Assembly (NCBI RefSeq): GCF_023509015.1
Contig: NZ_CP094975.1
Span: 5,573,501 to 5,637,500 of the forward strand
Reading direction: 5' to 3'
Source: Pseudomonas abieticivorans
Lineage (GTDB): Bacteria; Pseudomonadota; Gammaproteobacteria; Pseudomonadales; Pseudomonadaceae
Length of the DNA stretch: 64,000 bases
Made by a program: the position numbers and the translations under genes. Below are positions 8,634-17,053 of this stretch, one piece after another. A model generated the notes under the pieces. That model saw only the letters and a list, made by a program, of their open reading frames with translations. It did not search any database and was not told the origin of the DNA. The number at the start of each line of letters is the position of its first letter. The stretch's first letter is position 1.

Positions 8634-10955
8634 ATGAAGCGTCGTTCTCTAGCCCTGGCCCTTTTGCTCGGTCAGCCCCAAGCCTGGGCCGATGAGGGCG
8701 GGCGCAGCGGCCAGGTGGCATTGGCCGGTTTGCAGGCGCCCGTGGCGGTGCGCTATGACGGGCGCGGCGTACCGCATATCCAGGCGCAACACGAAACCGA
8801 CCTGTATGTTGCCCTGGGCTACGTGCATGGCCAGGACCGCCTGTTTCAGATGGAACTGCTGCGCCGCCTGGCCCAAGGCGAGGCGGCCGAGGTGCTGGGG
8901 CCGCGGCTGGTGGAGAGCGACCGATTGTTCCGCACCCTGGGCCTGCGCGAGCAGGCGGCCGTGTATGCCGCGCGCGAGGACCGCGATGCGCCGGCCTGGC
9001 GTGCGGTGCAGGCCTACCTGGCCGGGCTGAACGCCTACCAGGACAGCCAGCCGTTACCGGTGGAGTTCGGCCTGCTGGGCATCGGCAAGCGTGCGTTTAC
9101 CCTGGAGGACACCCTCAGCGTTTCCGGCTTCATGGCCTACGGTTTTGCCATGGGCTTGCGCACCGAACCCTTGCTGACTTACGTGCGCGACCAGTTGGGC
9201 GCCGAGTACCTGAAGGTGTTCGACCTTGAGTGGCAGCCCGGCGGCGTGTTGCCCCTGGCCGACGCCGATTGGAGGGGCCTGGACCAGGTCGCCCGCGTCA
9301 GCCGTGATGCCTTGGCCGAGGCCGGGCTGCCGCAGTTCGAAGGCAGCAACGCCTGGGTGGTGGCCGGCACCCGCACTGCCAGTGGCAAACCCTTGCTAGC
9401 CGGCGACCCGCATGTGCGCTTCGCGGTGCCGGCGGTGTGGTACGAGGCCCACCTGCAGGCGCCGGGGTTTGAGCTGTACGGCCATTACCACGGGCTGACG
9501 CCGTTCGCCTCGCTGGGCCATAACCGTGATTTTGGCTGGAGCCTGACCATGTTCCAGAACGATGACATGGACCTGGTGGCCGAGCATGTCAACCCGGCCA
9601 ATGCGCAACAGGTGCGGTTCAATGACCAGTGGGTGGAGTTGACCCAGCGCGACTACACCCTTGCGGTGAAGGGCGCCGAGCCGGTCCACTTCAGCGTGCG
9701 CCAGTCACCCCACGGGCCGATCATCAGCGACCATGGCCAACCGGTGTCGCTGTGGTGGACGTTCCTGCAAACCCAACAGCCGATCCTGGCCGGCTTCTAC
9801 CAGGTCAACCGCGCCGACACCCGCGAGAAAATGCGCGCCGCCGCCGAACTGATCGCCGCCCCCGGGCTGAATATCCTCTGGGCCAATGCCGCCGGCGACA
9901 TCGGCTGGTGGGCCGCGGCGCAGTTACCGGTGCGCCCGGCGGGGGTCAACCCGGCCTTTATCCTCGATGCCCAGCGCGGCGAGGCGCATAAATCGGGTTA
10001 CCTGCCGTTTCGCGCCAACCCCCAAGAGGAGAACCCGCCGCGCGGCTTTATCGTCTCGGCCAATTTCCAGCCCGACTCACCCACCGGCGTGGCGATTCCC
10101 GGGTATTACCACACGCCGGATCGCGGCCTGCAGTTGTTTGAACAATTGGCGCAAGGCTCGGCCTGGGACGTACGCAACAGCCAGGCGCTGCAGCTGGGTA
10201 CCGCCACCGGTTACGGGCCGCGCACCCTTGCGCCGTTGCTCAAGGACCTGCGCGAGGGGGTGGCCGACACCGGGCAGCGGCAACTGATCGAACAGCTGGC
10301 GGCATGGCAGGGCGATTATCCGCTGGACTCGATTGCCGCAACCCTGTTCACCCAATTGAGTTTCGACCTGGCGCGCCTGGCCATGCAGGACGAGCTGGGC
10401 GAGGCGCAATTTGCCACCTTGTTGAGCACCCGGCTGCTCGACGGCGCCTTGCCGCGCCTGGCCGCACAGGCCGATTCACCGTGGTGGGATGACCGCACCA
10501 GCCGTGGCACGCAAAGCCGCGCAGTGATCGTGCGCCGCGCCTGGCAGGCCAGCGTCGAGCACCTCAAGGCCACGCTGGGTGAAGACCCAGGCCAATGGCA
10601 ATGGGGCAAGGCGCACACCCTGACCCAGAGCCACCCGTTGGGCATTGCCAACGAAGGCCCCCACGCGATGCCCGGTGGCCACGAGGTGCCGAACAACCTG
10701 TGGGCCAATCGTGGCCCGGCGCCGTGGGCCGTGGTCAACGGCCCCTCTACCCGGCGCCTGGTGGATTTCGCCGACGCCAGCCAGGCATTGAGCATACTGC
10801 CCATGGGCCAAAGCGGGGCGGCGGGGGACCGGCATTATGCCGACCAGGCGCAGGACTTCATCGAGGGCAAATACCAGCGCGCGTTGCTGGCTGAAGAGGC
10901 GGTGGCCGCCGGCACGGTGAGTACGTTGCGGTTGGTGCCGGCTGCCAAGGATTGA
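8634..10955 (+). CDS. Penicillin/AHL acylase-family Ntn hydrolase
   Basis: Periplasmic amidohydrolase of the penicillin acylase (S45) family, 773 aa from the ATG chosen because AAGGGA precedes it by six bases. The signal peptide covers about residues 1-19 and ends QAWA. The proenzyme is expected to cut itself before Ser238 in the motif EGSNAWVV, giving a small alpha subunit and a beta subunit whose N-terminal Ser is the nucleophile. Conserved later segments include NNLWANRGPAPWAVVNGPS and MPMGQSG-like SILPMGQSGAAGD near the C-terminus. Relatives in Pseudomonas (QuiP, PvdQ, HacB) cleave N-acyl-homoserine lactones or process pyoverdine. The length fits HacB/QuiP better than PvdQ, but the substrate is not determinable here. 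Confidence 0.85.
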   Translation: MKRRSLALALLLGQPQAWADEGGRSGQVALAGLQAPVAVRYDGRGVPHIQAQHETDLYVALGYVHGQDRLFQMELLRRLAQGEAAEVLGPRLVESDRLFRTLGLREQAAVYAAREDRDAPAWRAVQAYLAGLNAYQDSQPLPVEFGLLGIGKRAFTLEDTLSVSGFMAYGFAMGLRTEPLLTYVRDQLGAEYLKVFDLEWQPGGVLPLADADWRGLDQVARVSRDALAEAGLPQFEGSNAWVVAGTRTASGKPLLAGDPHVRFAVPAVWYEAHLQAPGFELYGHYHGLTPFASLGHNRDFGWSLTMFQNDDMDLVAEHVNPANAQQVRFNDQWVELTQRDYTLAVKGAEPVHFSVRQSPHGPIISDHGQPVSLWWTFLQTQQPILAGFYQVNRADTREKMRAAAELIAAPGLNILWANAAGDIGWWAAAQLPVRPAGVNPAFILDAQRGEAHKSGYLPFRANPQEENPPRGFIVSANFQPDSPTGVAIPGYYHTPDRGLQLFEQLAQGSAWDVRNSQALQLGTATGYGPRTLAPLLKDLREGVADTGQRQLIEQLAAWQGDYPLDSIAATLFTQLSFDLARLAMQDELGEAQFATLLSTRLLDGALPRLAAQADSPWWDDRTSRGTQSRAVIVRRAWQASVEHLKATLGEDPGQWQWGKAHTLTQSHPLGIANEGPHAMPGGHEVPNNLWANRGPAPWAVVNGPSTRRLVDFADASQALSILPMGQSGAAGDRHYADQAQDFIEGKYQRALLAEEAVAAGTVSTLRLVPAAKD

Positions 10956-10965
10956 TCTTCTGCGC

Positions 10966-10980
10966 AGGAGCGCCGCTCCT
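10966..10980. terminator. Short hairpin between convergent acylase and mgtA
   Basis: AGGAGCG-C-CGCTCCT is a perfect 7-bp stem with a 1-nt centre, located in the 40-bp gap between two convergent stop codons. It looks like a REP remnant and may end both transcripts. There is no T-tract, so terminator function is tentative. Confidence 0.4.
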
Positions 10981-10995
10981 ACAGAAAATCAACGC

Positions 10996-13707
10996 TTACT
11001 GCCAGCCATACCGGCGGATGTAAAACCGCTTCATTGCCTGCGTCAGCATCACGTACGCCAGCAAAATCACCGGCAAGAACACGAAGTACAGCCCCGGCAG
11101 CGCCTGCAGCTTGAAGTAGTGCGCCAGCGGCCCCATCGGCAGGAAGATGCCCACGGCCATGATCACCAAGGTCATGATCATCAGTGGCATCGCCGCCCGG
11201 CTTTGGATGAACGGCAGCTTGGGCGTGCGAATCATATGCACCACCAGCGTCTGGGTCAGCAGGCCGACGATGAACCAGCCGGATTGGAACAGGGTTTGAT
11301 GCTCGGGGGTGTTGGCGCCGAACACGTACCACATCAGCGCAAAGGTGGTGATGTCGAAGATCGAGCTGATCGGCCCGAAAAACAGCATGAACCGGCCCAC
11401 TTCCGCAGGCTGCCAGCGCTGTGGTTTCATCAGCATCTCTTCGTCGACGTTGTCGAACGGCACGGCGATCTGCGAGATGTCATACAGCAGGTTTTGCACC
11501 AGCAGGTGCATCGGCAGCATCGGCAGGAAGGGGATGAACGCACTGGCCACCAACACCGAGAACACGTTGCCGAAGTTGGAACTGGCGGTCATCTTGATGT
11601 ACTTGAGCATGTTGGCAAAGGTGCGCCGGCCTTCCAGCACGCCTTCTTCCAGTACCATCAGGCTCTTCTCCAGCAGGATGATGTCGGCCGCTTCCTTGGC
11701 GATGTCCACGGCGCTGTCCACCGAGATGCCGATGTCGGCGGTGCGCAGGGCCGGGGCGTCGTTGATGCCGTCGCCCATGAACCCGACCACGTGGCCGTTG
11801 GCCTTGAGCAGGCGCACGATGCGCTCCTTGTGCGCCGGCGTCAGCTTGGCGAACACGTTGGTGGTCTCCACCGCCAAGGCCAGTTGCTTGTCGCTCATGC
11901 GCTCGATGTCGTTGCCCATCAGCAAGCCTTGCTGGGCCAGGCCGACTTCGCGGCAGATCTTGGCGGTGACCAGTTCGTTGTCACCGGTCAGTACCTTCAC
12001 CGCCACGCCATGGGCGGCCAGCGCCTTGAGGGCCGGCGCGGTGCTTTCCTTGGGCGGGTCGAGGAAGGCGACATAGCCGATCAGGGTCAACTCGCGTTCA
12101 TCGGCCAGGCTGTACACGTCCTGGGTCGGAGGCATCTCGCGGGCGGCCACGGCCACCACGCGCAGGCCTTCGGCGTTGAGTTCGGCGGTCACCTGGCGGA
12201 TGCGTGCCAGCAGGGCTTCACTCAGCGGCTCGACATTGTCGCCATGGCGCACCTGCTGGCACACCGAGAGAATTTCTTCGACCGCGCCTTTGCAGATCAA
12301 CAGGTGATGCTGGTCGTGCGCCGCCACCACCACCGACATGCGCCGGCGGTTGAAGTCGAACGGGATCTCGTCCACCTTGTGAAACGCGGTGGTCACCTGC
12401 AGGTCGCGGTGCACTTCCACGTGTTCCAGCACGGCCACGTCCAGCAGGTTTTTCAGGCCCGTCTGGTAGTAGCTGTTGAGGTAGGCCATCTCCAGCACAT
12501 CGTCCGATTCCTGACCCCACACGTCCACATGGCGGGCGAGGAAAATCTTGTCCTGGGTCAAGGTGCCGGTCTTGTCGGTGCACAGCACGTCCATGGCGCC
12601 GAAGTTCTGGATGGCGTCCAGGCGCTTGACGATGACCTTTTTGCGCGACAGGAACACCGCGCCCTTGGCCAGGGTCGAGGTTACGATCATCGGCAGCATT
12701 TCCGGGGTCAGGCCCACGGCGATCGACAGCGCGAACAGCAGCGCCTCCATCCAGTCACCCTTGGTGAAGCCGTTGATGAACAGCACCAGCGGGGCCATCA
12801 CGAACATGAAGCGGATCAGCAGCCAGCTGATCTTGTTGACGCCGGTCTGGAACGAGGTTTCGCCCCGGTCGGTGGCGCTGACGCGTTGCGCCAGGGCGCC
12901 GAAATAAGTGCCGTTGCCGGTGGCAATGACCACGGCCACGGCGGCGCCGGACACCACGTTGGTGCCCATGAACAGGATGTTGTCCAGCTCCAGCGGGTTG
13001 AGCGTGTTGGCATCGCGCTGGGCGACGAACTTCTCCACGGGCATGGATTCGCCGGTCATCGCCGCCTGGCTGACGAACAGGTCCTTGGCCGACAGCAGGC
13101 GGCAGTCGGCCGGGATCATGTCACCGGCGCTGAACACCACGATGTCGCCGGGCACCAGTTGCTTGATCGCAAGCTCGATGCGCGTGTGCCCGGCGTCCTG
13201 GCGCCGGCGCACGGTGGCGGTGTTGCTGACCATCGCCTTGAGCGCGTCGGCGGCCTTGTTGGAGCGGGTTTCCTGCCAGAAACGCAGGAGGGTGGAGAGC
13301 ACCACCATGGAGCCGATCACGGTGGTGGCCTTCATGTCTTCGGTCACGAACGAGACGAACGCCAGCAGGGTCAGCAGCAGGTTGAAGGGGTTCTTGTAGC
13401 AGTGCCACAGGTGCACCCACCACGGCAGCGGTTGCTCATGTTCCACCTCGTTGAGGCCTACGTGCTCGCGCACGGCATCGGCCTGCTCGGCGCTCAGGCC
13501 GTCGTGCTGGCTGCCCAGGCGTTGCAACAATGCGCTGGCATCGGCGGTAGCCGCGGCCACCAGGCTGTGCGCAAGGTTGGCCGGGATCTCGCGGCTGACG
13601 TTGCTGTCGGCCAGGCTTTCGAACAGCGCCAGGCGGCGAAAGTGCCGGGCGATGTGACGGGTACGCAGGAAGCCTGCGAAGAATTCTTTCAGTAGGGTGA
13701 GCTTCAT
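10996..13707 (-). CDS. mgtA: Mg2+-importing P-type ATPase
   Basis: P3B-type ATPase of the inner membrane that imports Mg2+ under limitation, 903 aa, the usual MgtA/MgtB length. It shows the phosphatase motif TGES (about residue 213), the phosphorylated Asp378 in DKTGTLT, the nucleotide-binding segment, the hinge MGDGINDAPALR (about residues 645-660), and the MgtA-typical C-terminal helices with VQNLLYDISQIAVPFDNVD. A 431-nt leader without another gene precedes it, as is typical for Mg2+-controlled mgtA genes, and a two-component system lies just upstream on the same strand. The ribosome site ATCAGG is very close to the ATG and partly inside the small dyad CCTGA-TCAGG. Confidence 0.95.
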   Translation of the reverse strand: MKLTLLKEFFAGFLRTRHIARHFRRLALFESLADSNVSREIPANLAHSLVAAATADASALLQRLGSQHDGLSAEQADAVREHVGLNEVEHEQPLPWWVHLWHCYKNPFNLLLTLLAFVSFVTEDMKATTVIGSMVVLSTLLRFWQETRSNKAADALKAMVSNTATVRRRQDAGHTRIELAIKQLVPGDIVVFSAGDMIPADCRLLSAKDLFVSQAAMTGESMPVEKFVAQRDANTLNPLELDNILFMGTNVVSGAAVAVVIATGNGTYFGALAQRVSATDRGETSFQTGVNKISWLLIRFMFVMAPLVLFINGFTKGDWMEALLFALSIAVGLTPEMLPMIVTSTLAKGAVFLSRKKVIVKRLDAIQNFGAMDVLCTDKTGTLTQDKIFLARHVDVWGQESDDVLEMAYLNSYYQTGLKNLLDVAVLEHVEVHRDLQVTTAFHKVDEIPFDFNRRRMSVVVAAHDQHHLLICKGAVEEILSVCQQVRHGDNVEPLSEALLARIRQVTAELNAEGLRVVAVAAREMPPTQDVYSLADERELTLIGYVAFLDPPKESTAPALKALAAHGVAVKVLTGDNELVTAKICREVGLAQQGLLMGNDIERMSDKQLALAVETTNVFAKLTPAHKERIVRLLKANGHVVGFMGDGINDAPALRTADIGISVDSAVDIAKEAADIILLEKSLMVLEEGVLEGRRTFANMLKYIKMTASSNFGNVFSVLVASAFIPFLPMLPMHLLVQNLLYDISQIAVPFDNVDEEMLMKPQRWQPAEVGRFMLFFGPISSIFDITTFALMWYVFGANTPEHQTLFQSGWFIVGLLTQTLVVHMIRTPKLPFIQSRAAMPLMIMTLVIMAVGIFLPMGPLAHYFKLQALPGLYFVFLPVILLAYVMLTQAMKRFYIRRYGWQ

Positions 13708-13755
13708 AGCCTGATCTCAGGTCAGTGCGCCTGCGCTCACTCCACTTCGGGATGT

Positions 13756-13791
13756 TCACGCAGGCGGTCTTGAATCGGTGTCTGGGTTCAT
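13756..13791 (-). CDS. Possible mgtA leader peptide (11 codons)
   Basis: The reading frame MNPDTDSRPPA ends 48 nt before mgtA. It resembles in character the enterobacterial MgtL peptide, which is short, starts with an acidic-Pro segment and stalls or loses ribosomes at low Mg2+. No Shine-Dalgarno is visible. Its ATG overlaps the stop of a still shorter frame (MQPFTS). The sequence is suggestive, not proof; it could be chance. Confidence 0.25.
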   Translation of the reverse strand: MNPDTDSRPPA

Positions 13792-13922
13792 GATGTAAAG
13801 GGCTGCATGGCAAAAGGGGGGCACGCACGAACGCTGTGCTGCACGGCGATAAGGCTGCGCAATCCAGGTGTGGTCGTAAGAGGGGGAATCGGCCGGGCGC
13901 CCGTGGGGCAGGTAGGCCGGAT

Positions 13923-13956
13923 TGCCGTCTCTCGCATCAAGGGCGAGAGCACGGCA
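13923..13956. other. Strong hairpin in the mgtA leader
   Basis: TGCCGT+CTCTCGC pairs with GCGAGAG+ACGGCA across a 7-nt loop, with one bulged C at 13950. It has no T-tract on either side, so it is more likely an RNA structural element of the leader than an intrinsic terminator. Confidence 0.55.
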
Positions 13957-14138
13957 GAAAAGACTGCGCGTTATCTCGCCGAGAATTTGCCGGTGTCTGA
14001 AACCGGCCGACTACTGTCGCTCGAACAAGTGCCCACGTGGGGTCTCCGCGGTGATTGAAAACGCGCGCAGCATACGCTCGGGTGCGTGCGCCGACAATCG
14101 GCAAACGCGCTAGATGAAGCAAGTTTCATGAAGGTACT

Positions 14139-15446
14139 TCAGGCTGGCAGGCTCAACTGCGCGCACAAGCCTCCGCCCTCGCGGTTGCTCAAGGTCAGCG
14201 TGGCGTTGAGGGCCAGCGCCAACTGCTGGGCGATGGCCAGCCCCAGGCCGGTGCCGCCGGTATCGCGGCTGCGCGAGGTTTCCAGGCGGTAGAAGGGCTT
14301 GAGCACTTCGCCCAACTGCGCGTGGGCGATGCCGGGGCCGCGGTCCAGCACGCTGATCGACAGGCCGCCGTCGCTACGCACGGCCACTTGCAACTGGGCG
14401 GCGCCGGCGAACTTCAAGGCGTTGTCCACCAGGTTCATCAGCACCCGGCGCAGGGCGTGGGGGCGGGTGTCCAGTTGCAGGCCGGTCTTGCCGTGCAGTT
14501 CGACCGGCTGGTGCATGTCCTGGTAATCGAAGGTCAGGCTCTCCAGGAAGGCATCGGCGTCTATTCGCGCATTTGCCTCGGTGGCGCCATGCACGCTGCG
14601 GGCGTAGGCGATGCCCTCGCGCACCAGGTGCTCGATCTCACCCAGGTCGTGCCACAGTTTGTCTTTCTCCACGCCATCCTCCATGAACTCGGCGCGCAGT
14701 TTCATGCGCGTGAGGGGCGTTTGCAGGTCGTGGGAGATGGCCCCCAGGATTTCCATGCGCTCCTTGAGGTAGGCCTCGATCCGCTCCTGCATGGCATTGA
14801 ACGCCCGCGCCGCAAAGGCGACTTCCTCGGGGCCGGATTCATCAATGCGCGGGCCGCGGGTGTTGGGGTCCAGGGAGTCGGCGGCCCTGGCCAGGCGGGT
14901 CAATGGGCGGATGGCAACCTTCACCGCCAGCCAGGCGCAGCCGATCAGCACCAATAATTGCACCAGCAGGGCGGCGGGCAGCCAGTAGGCGATGGGCAGC
15001 AGGGAAGGGCGCACATCAATGCTCAGGGGGTGGCCGTCGCTCAGGCGCAAGTGCGCTTGGAAATGCTTTTGCACGTCGGTGGACAGGTCGGTAAAGGTGA
15101 CGGGGAATTTCGACGCCAGGGCGCGCTGGATGGAGGCCATCGACTGTGGCGCGCCTTTTTCGGCCAGCGGCGGCGCCGGTTCGCCTTCGCCCAGGATGAA
15201 GTGGAAGGTTCGCCCGTCCAGTGTCGGCAACCAACTGGCACGCTCTGGCGCGGGCAAACGATCCAGGATCGCCACCGAGGTGCCCACCTCGCGTTCCAGG
15301 GTGCCCATCATCATCGACTGCGAGCTTTGGTAGCGCTCGCAAAACTGCACGGCAAAAGACAAGCCATAGGCCAGCACCAGCCCGGTGAAAAAGATCAGGC
15401 CCAGCTGCGCGATCAACGTGCGAGGCCAGCGCAGCAGGGGCGTCAT
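14139..15446 (-). CDS. Two-component sensor histidine kinase
   Basis: Membrane sensor kinase, 435 aa. Helix 1 (about residues 12-35), a periplasmic domain of ~130 residues, helix 2 (about 160-182), a HAMP linker, then the H-box with phospho-accepting His239 in GAISHDLQTPLTRMK. The N-box (LMNLVDNALKFAG) and the G boxes (DRGPGIAHAQ and GGTGLGLAIAQQ) close the ATPase domain. Its start overlaps the response-regulator stop by four bases, so the two are co-translated partners. The layout is EnvZ/RstB-like. The signal is unknown; downstream mgtA and upstream DUF2790 suggest envelope or divalent-cation stress, as inference only. Confidence 0.9.
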   Translation of the reverse strand: MTPLLRWPRTLIAQLGLIFFTGLVLAYGLSFAVQFCERYQSSQSMMMGTLEREVGTSVAILDRLPAPERASWLPTLDGRTFHFILGEGEPAPPLAEKGAPQSMASIQRALASKFPVTFTDLSTDVQKHFQAHLRLSDGHPLSIDVRPSLLPIAYWLPAALLVQLLVLIGCAWLAVKVAIRPLTRLARAADSLDPNTRGPRIDESGPEEVAFAARAFNAMQERIEAYLKERMEILGAISHDLQTPLTRMKLRAEFMEDGVEKDKLWHDLGEIEHLVREGIAYARSVHGATEANARIDADAFLESLTFDYQDMHQPVELHGKTGLQLDTRPHALRRVLMNLVDNALKFAGAAQLQVAVRSDGGLSISVLDRGPGIAHAQLGEVLKPFYRLETSRSRDTGGTGLGLAIAQQLALALNATLTLSNREGGGLCAQLSLPA

Positions 15447-16183
15447 TGCTCAGCTCCCAGGACCTGGACCGGCATGGAGAACACGTAGCCTTCGCTGCGC
15501 ACGGTCTTGATGTAGAACGGCTCGCGGGCATGGTCCAGCAAGCGCTGGCGCAGGCGGCTCACCAGTAGGTCGATGGAGCGGTCGAACAGGTCGGCATCGC
15601 GGCCCTGGGTCAAGTTCAGCAATTGGTCGCGGTTGAGCACCTGCTGCGGGTGGTCGAGAAACACCCGCAACAGGCGGTATTCGGCGCCGCTCAGGGCCAC
15701 TTGGGTGCCGCTGTCGTCAAGCAGGTGCCGCGCCGAGGTGTCCAGCCGCCATTGGCCAAAACCCAGCAGGCGGCCGCTTTCGGTCACCTGCAGGTTGGGC
15801 GGCAGCATCCGCGTGCGGCGCAGCACGGCATTGATCCGCGCCAGCAGTTCGCGGGCGGCGAAGGGTTTGGTGAGGTAGTCGTCGGCGCCCATTTCAAGGC
15901 CAATGATGCGGTCGGTTTCGTCATTGCGCGCCGTCAGCATCAGCACCGGCGTGGCCTTGTGCTTGCCGGCGCGCAGTTCGCGGCACAGCAGCAGGCCGTC
16001 GTCGCCCGGCATCATGAGGTCCAGCACGATCAGGTCGACGGGCGTGGTGGCTAGAAAGCTGCGCATTTGCCGGCCGTCAGCCACCACCGTGGTGCGCAGG
16101 CCGTTCTTCTTCAGGTAATTGCCCACCAATTCACGTATTTCGCGATCGTCGTCGACGATCAGAATGTGGTCCACATGATCCAT
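15443..16183 (-). CDS. OmpR-family response regulator
   Basis: Cytoplasmic DNA-binding response regulator, 246 aa from the ATG at 16183, which has a GAGGGT site about eight bases upstream. An open frame continues further 5' but is not plausible coding sequence. The receiver domain carries the acidic pocket DDD (11-13), phospho-acceptor Asp55 in VLDLMMPGDDG, Thr/Ser in MLTARND and Lys in YLTKPF. The C-terminal winged helix ends with IKTVRSEGYVF. It is transcribed first in the operon with its kinase, and divergently from the DUF2790 gene. A pair of direct repeats lies in the shared promoter zone. Confidence 0.92.
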   Translation of the reverse strand: MDHVDHILIVDDDREIRELVGNYLKKNGLRTTVVADGRQMRSFLATTPVDLIVLDLMMPGDDGLLLCRELRAGKHKATPVLMLTARNDETDRIIGLEMGADDYLTKPFAARELLARINAVLRRTRMLPPNLQVTESGRLLGFGQWRLDTSARHLLDDSGTQVALSGAEYRLLRVFLDHPQQVLNRDQLLNLTQGRDADLFDRSIDLLVSRLRQRLLDHAREPFYIKTVRSEGYVFSMPVQVLGAEQ

Positions 16184-16258
16184 CCGTTCAACCCTCAAAG
16201 GCTTGTATGGCGGGCATTCTAACCAGCGACGGGGGGCTTGCCTGCCACCCTTTGTATT

Positions 16259-16275
16259 GCAGTGTATCTGCAGTG
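16259..16275 (+). promoter_or_regulatory. Direct-repeat site for the response regulator (putative)
   Basis: GCAGTG occurs twice, 11 bp apart (16259-16264 and 16270-16275), in the divergent region between the regulator and the DUF2790 gene. OmpR/PhoB-type regulators bind tandem hexamers at this helical spacing. Assignment to this regulator is inference. Confidence 0.4.
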
Positions 16276-16406
16276 CCCATGGATACGTAGCGATTGAAAA
16301 CCGGCACCTGATGACACAGTCCAGATACGCCACCGGCATTCAATAGGCCTCAACAGCCCGGCAAACACCGCGCCTACCCCGAACGCAATACCGTGAGGAA
16401 CACACC

Positions 16407-16667
16407 ATGAACGTCAAGACCCTGAGCATCAGCGCCCTGTTTGCCGTATTGACCCTGGGCGCGGTCAGCGCCCAGGCAGCCAACGTACAGGAGCAAACCT
16501 ACGCCTACGGCGAACACCTGGACGTGCACAAAGTATTGAGCCTGACCGAAGACGCCCAACCTACCTGCGGTGTGGTCAATGCACGCATGAAGTACTTGGA
16601 TTCGGCAGGGGTCAATCATGCGCTGGACTACAAGAAGTATTCGGACAATTGCTTGCAGGATAATTGA
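16407..16667 (+). CDS. DUF2790 small secreted protein
   Basis: Periplasmic or exported 86-aa protein. A signal peptide (about residues 1-23, ending SAQA) precedes a small domain with the DUF2790 pattern: two cysteines (PTCGVV and DNCLQ) that could form a disulfide, and an ARMKYLDSAGVNHALDYKK-like beta segment. DUF2790 proteins are numerous in Pseudomonas and often sit beside two-component systems that respond to metals or envelope stress; their function is unknown. Here the gene is divergent from the regulator operon, so it is a likely target. GAGGAACACACC precedes the ATG. A strong hairpin follows 35 bp after the stop. Confidence 0.8.
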   Translation: MNVKTLSISALFAVLTLGAVSAQAANVQEQTYAYGEHLDVHKVLSLTEDAQPTCGVVNARMKYLDSAGVNHALDYKKYSDNCLQDN

Positions 16668-16701
16668 TGGTTTACGCCGTTAGGGCGGTGTTTAAACGAA
16701 A

Positions 16702-16721
16702 AGGCCCCGATTTCGGGGCCT
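16702..16721. terminator. Intrinsic terminator between DUF2790 and the toxin-antitoxin pair
   Basis: AGGCCCCG-ATTT-CGGGGCCT, an 8-bp GC-rich stem, lies between convergent genes. On the minus strand it is followed by TTTTCG, so it should end the antitoxin transcript; on the plus strand only TGTTGC follows. Confidence 0.75.
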
Positions 16722-16750
16722 GTTGCTGCCTGAAGCCGATGCGTCCCAAA

Positions 16751-17053
16751 TCAGGCGTGTGCCCAGTCGCCCTCGGGGATCAGGCGTATTTCAACCCGTT
16801 GGCCCAAGGCGCGTGCAGCACTGGCAAGGGTGGCGAGTGTCATGCCCGGATCGTTGCGATCCAGCGCGCGGTCTACCGCCGTGCGACTGGTATGCATGCG
16901 TTCGGCCAAGGCTTTCTTGCTGACGCGCTGCACCTTCATTGCTTCGGCGATCTGCCAGGCGATGACTCGCTTGAGCGCTGCGGCCGAAGCTTCCTCGACC
17001 AGGCCTTCATCAGCGAGGAAATCGTCAAATTCAGATCCAACTGCATCGTTCAT
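16751..17053 (-). CDS. higA: HigA-type antitoxin / XRE-like regulator
   Basis: 100-aa DNA-binding antitoxin. An acidic N-terminal region (about residues 1-30) is followed by a helix-turn-helix with SKKALAERMHTSRTAVDRALD (about residues 53-75) and a C-terminal extension. The start overlaps the toxin stop codon (ATGA) and GGAGG lies upstream, so it is efficiently translated. It would neutralise the HigB toxin and autoregulate the operon. It appears intact although the toxin is frameshifted, the usual state when a toxin has been inactivated. Confidence 0.82.
   Translation of the reverse strand: MNDAVGSEFDDFLADEGLVEEASAAALKRVIAWQIAEAMKVQRVSKKALAERMHTSRTAVDRALDRNDPGMTLATLASAARALGQRVEIRLIPEGDWAHA

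Larger units (their letters stand above)
13708..14138 (-). promoter_or_regulatory. Long structured 5' leader of mgtA
   Basis: This 431-nt gap between the histidine kinase stop and mgtA contains no convincing gene. Read in the mgtA direction it holds a palindrome CCCACGTGGG (14032-14041), a hairpin GCCGGT/ACCGGC (13989-14007), a strong hairpin at 13923-13956 (13 bp with one bulged base) and a tiny Asp/Pro-containing ORF. Long leaders with Mg2+-dependent folding or a proline-rich leader peptide control mgtA in enterobacteria; a similar role here is inference. No M-box consensus was recognised. Confidence 0.5.

Noticed and set aside
11119..13695. Open frame of more than 850 codons antisense to mgtA
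   Set aside because: Codon usage and composition (His/Gln/Gly-rich, no domains) show it is a GC-rich shadow of the P-type ATPase.
13807..14058. 83-codon open frame on the plus strand upstream of mgtA
   Set aside because: No ribosome site, no family resemblance, and it runs across the strong leader hairpins.
13708..14138. M-box (ykoK) Mg2+ riboswitch
   Set aside because: The conserved GGTGAGGCTCC-type elements were not found on either strand.
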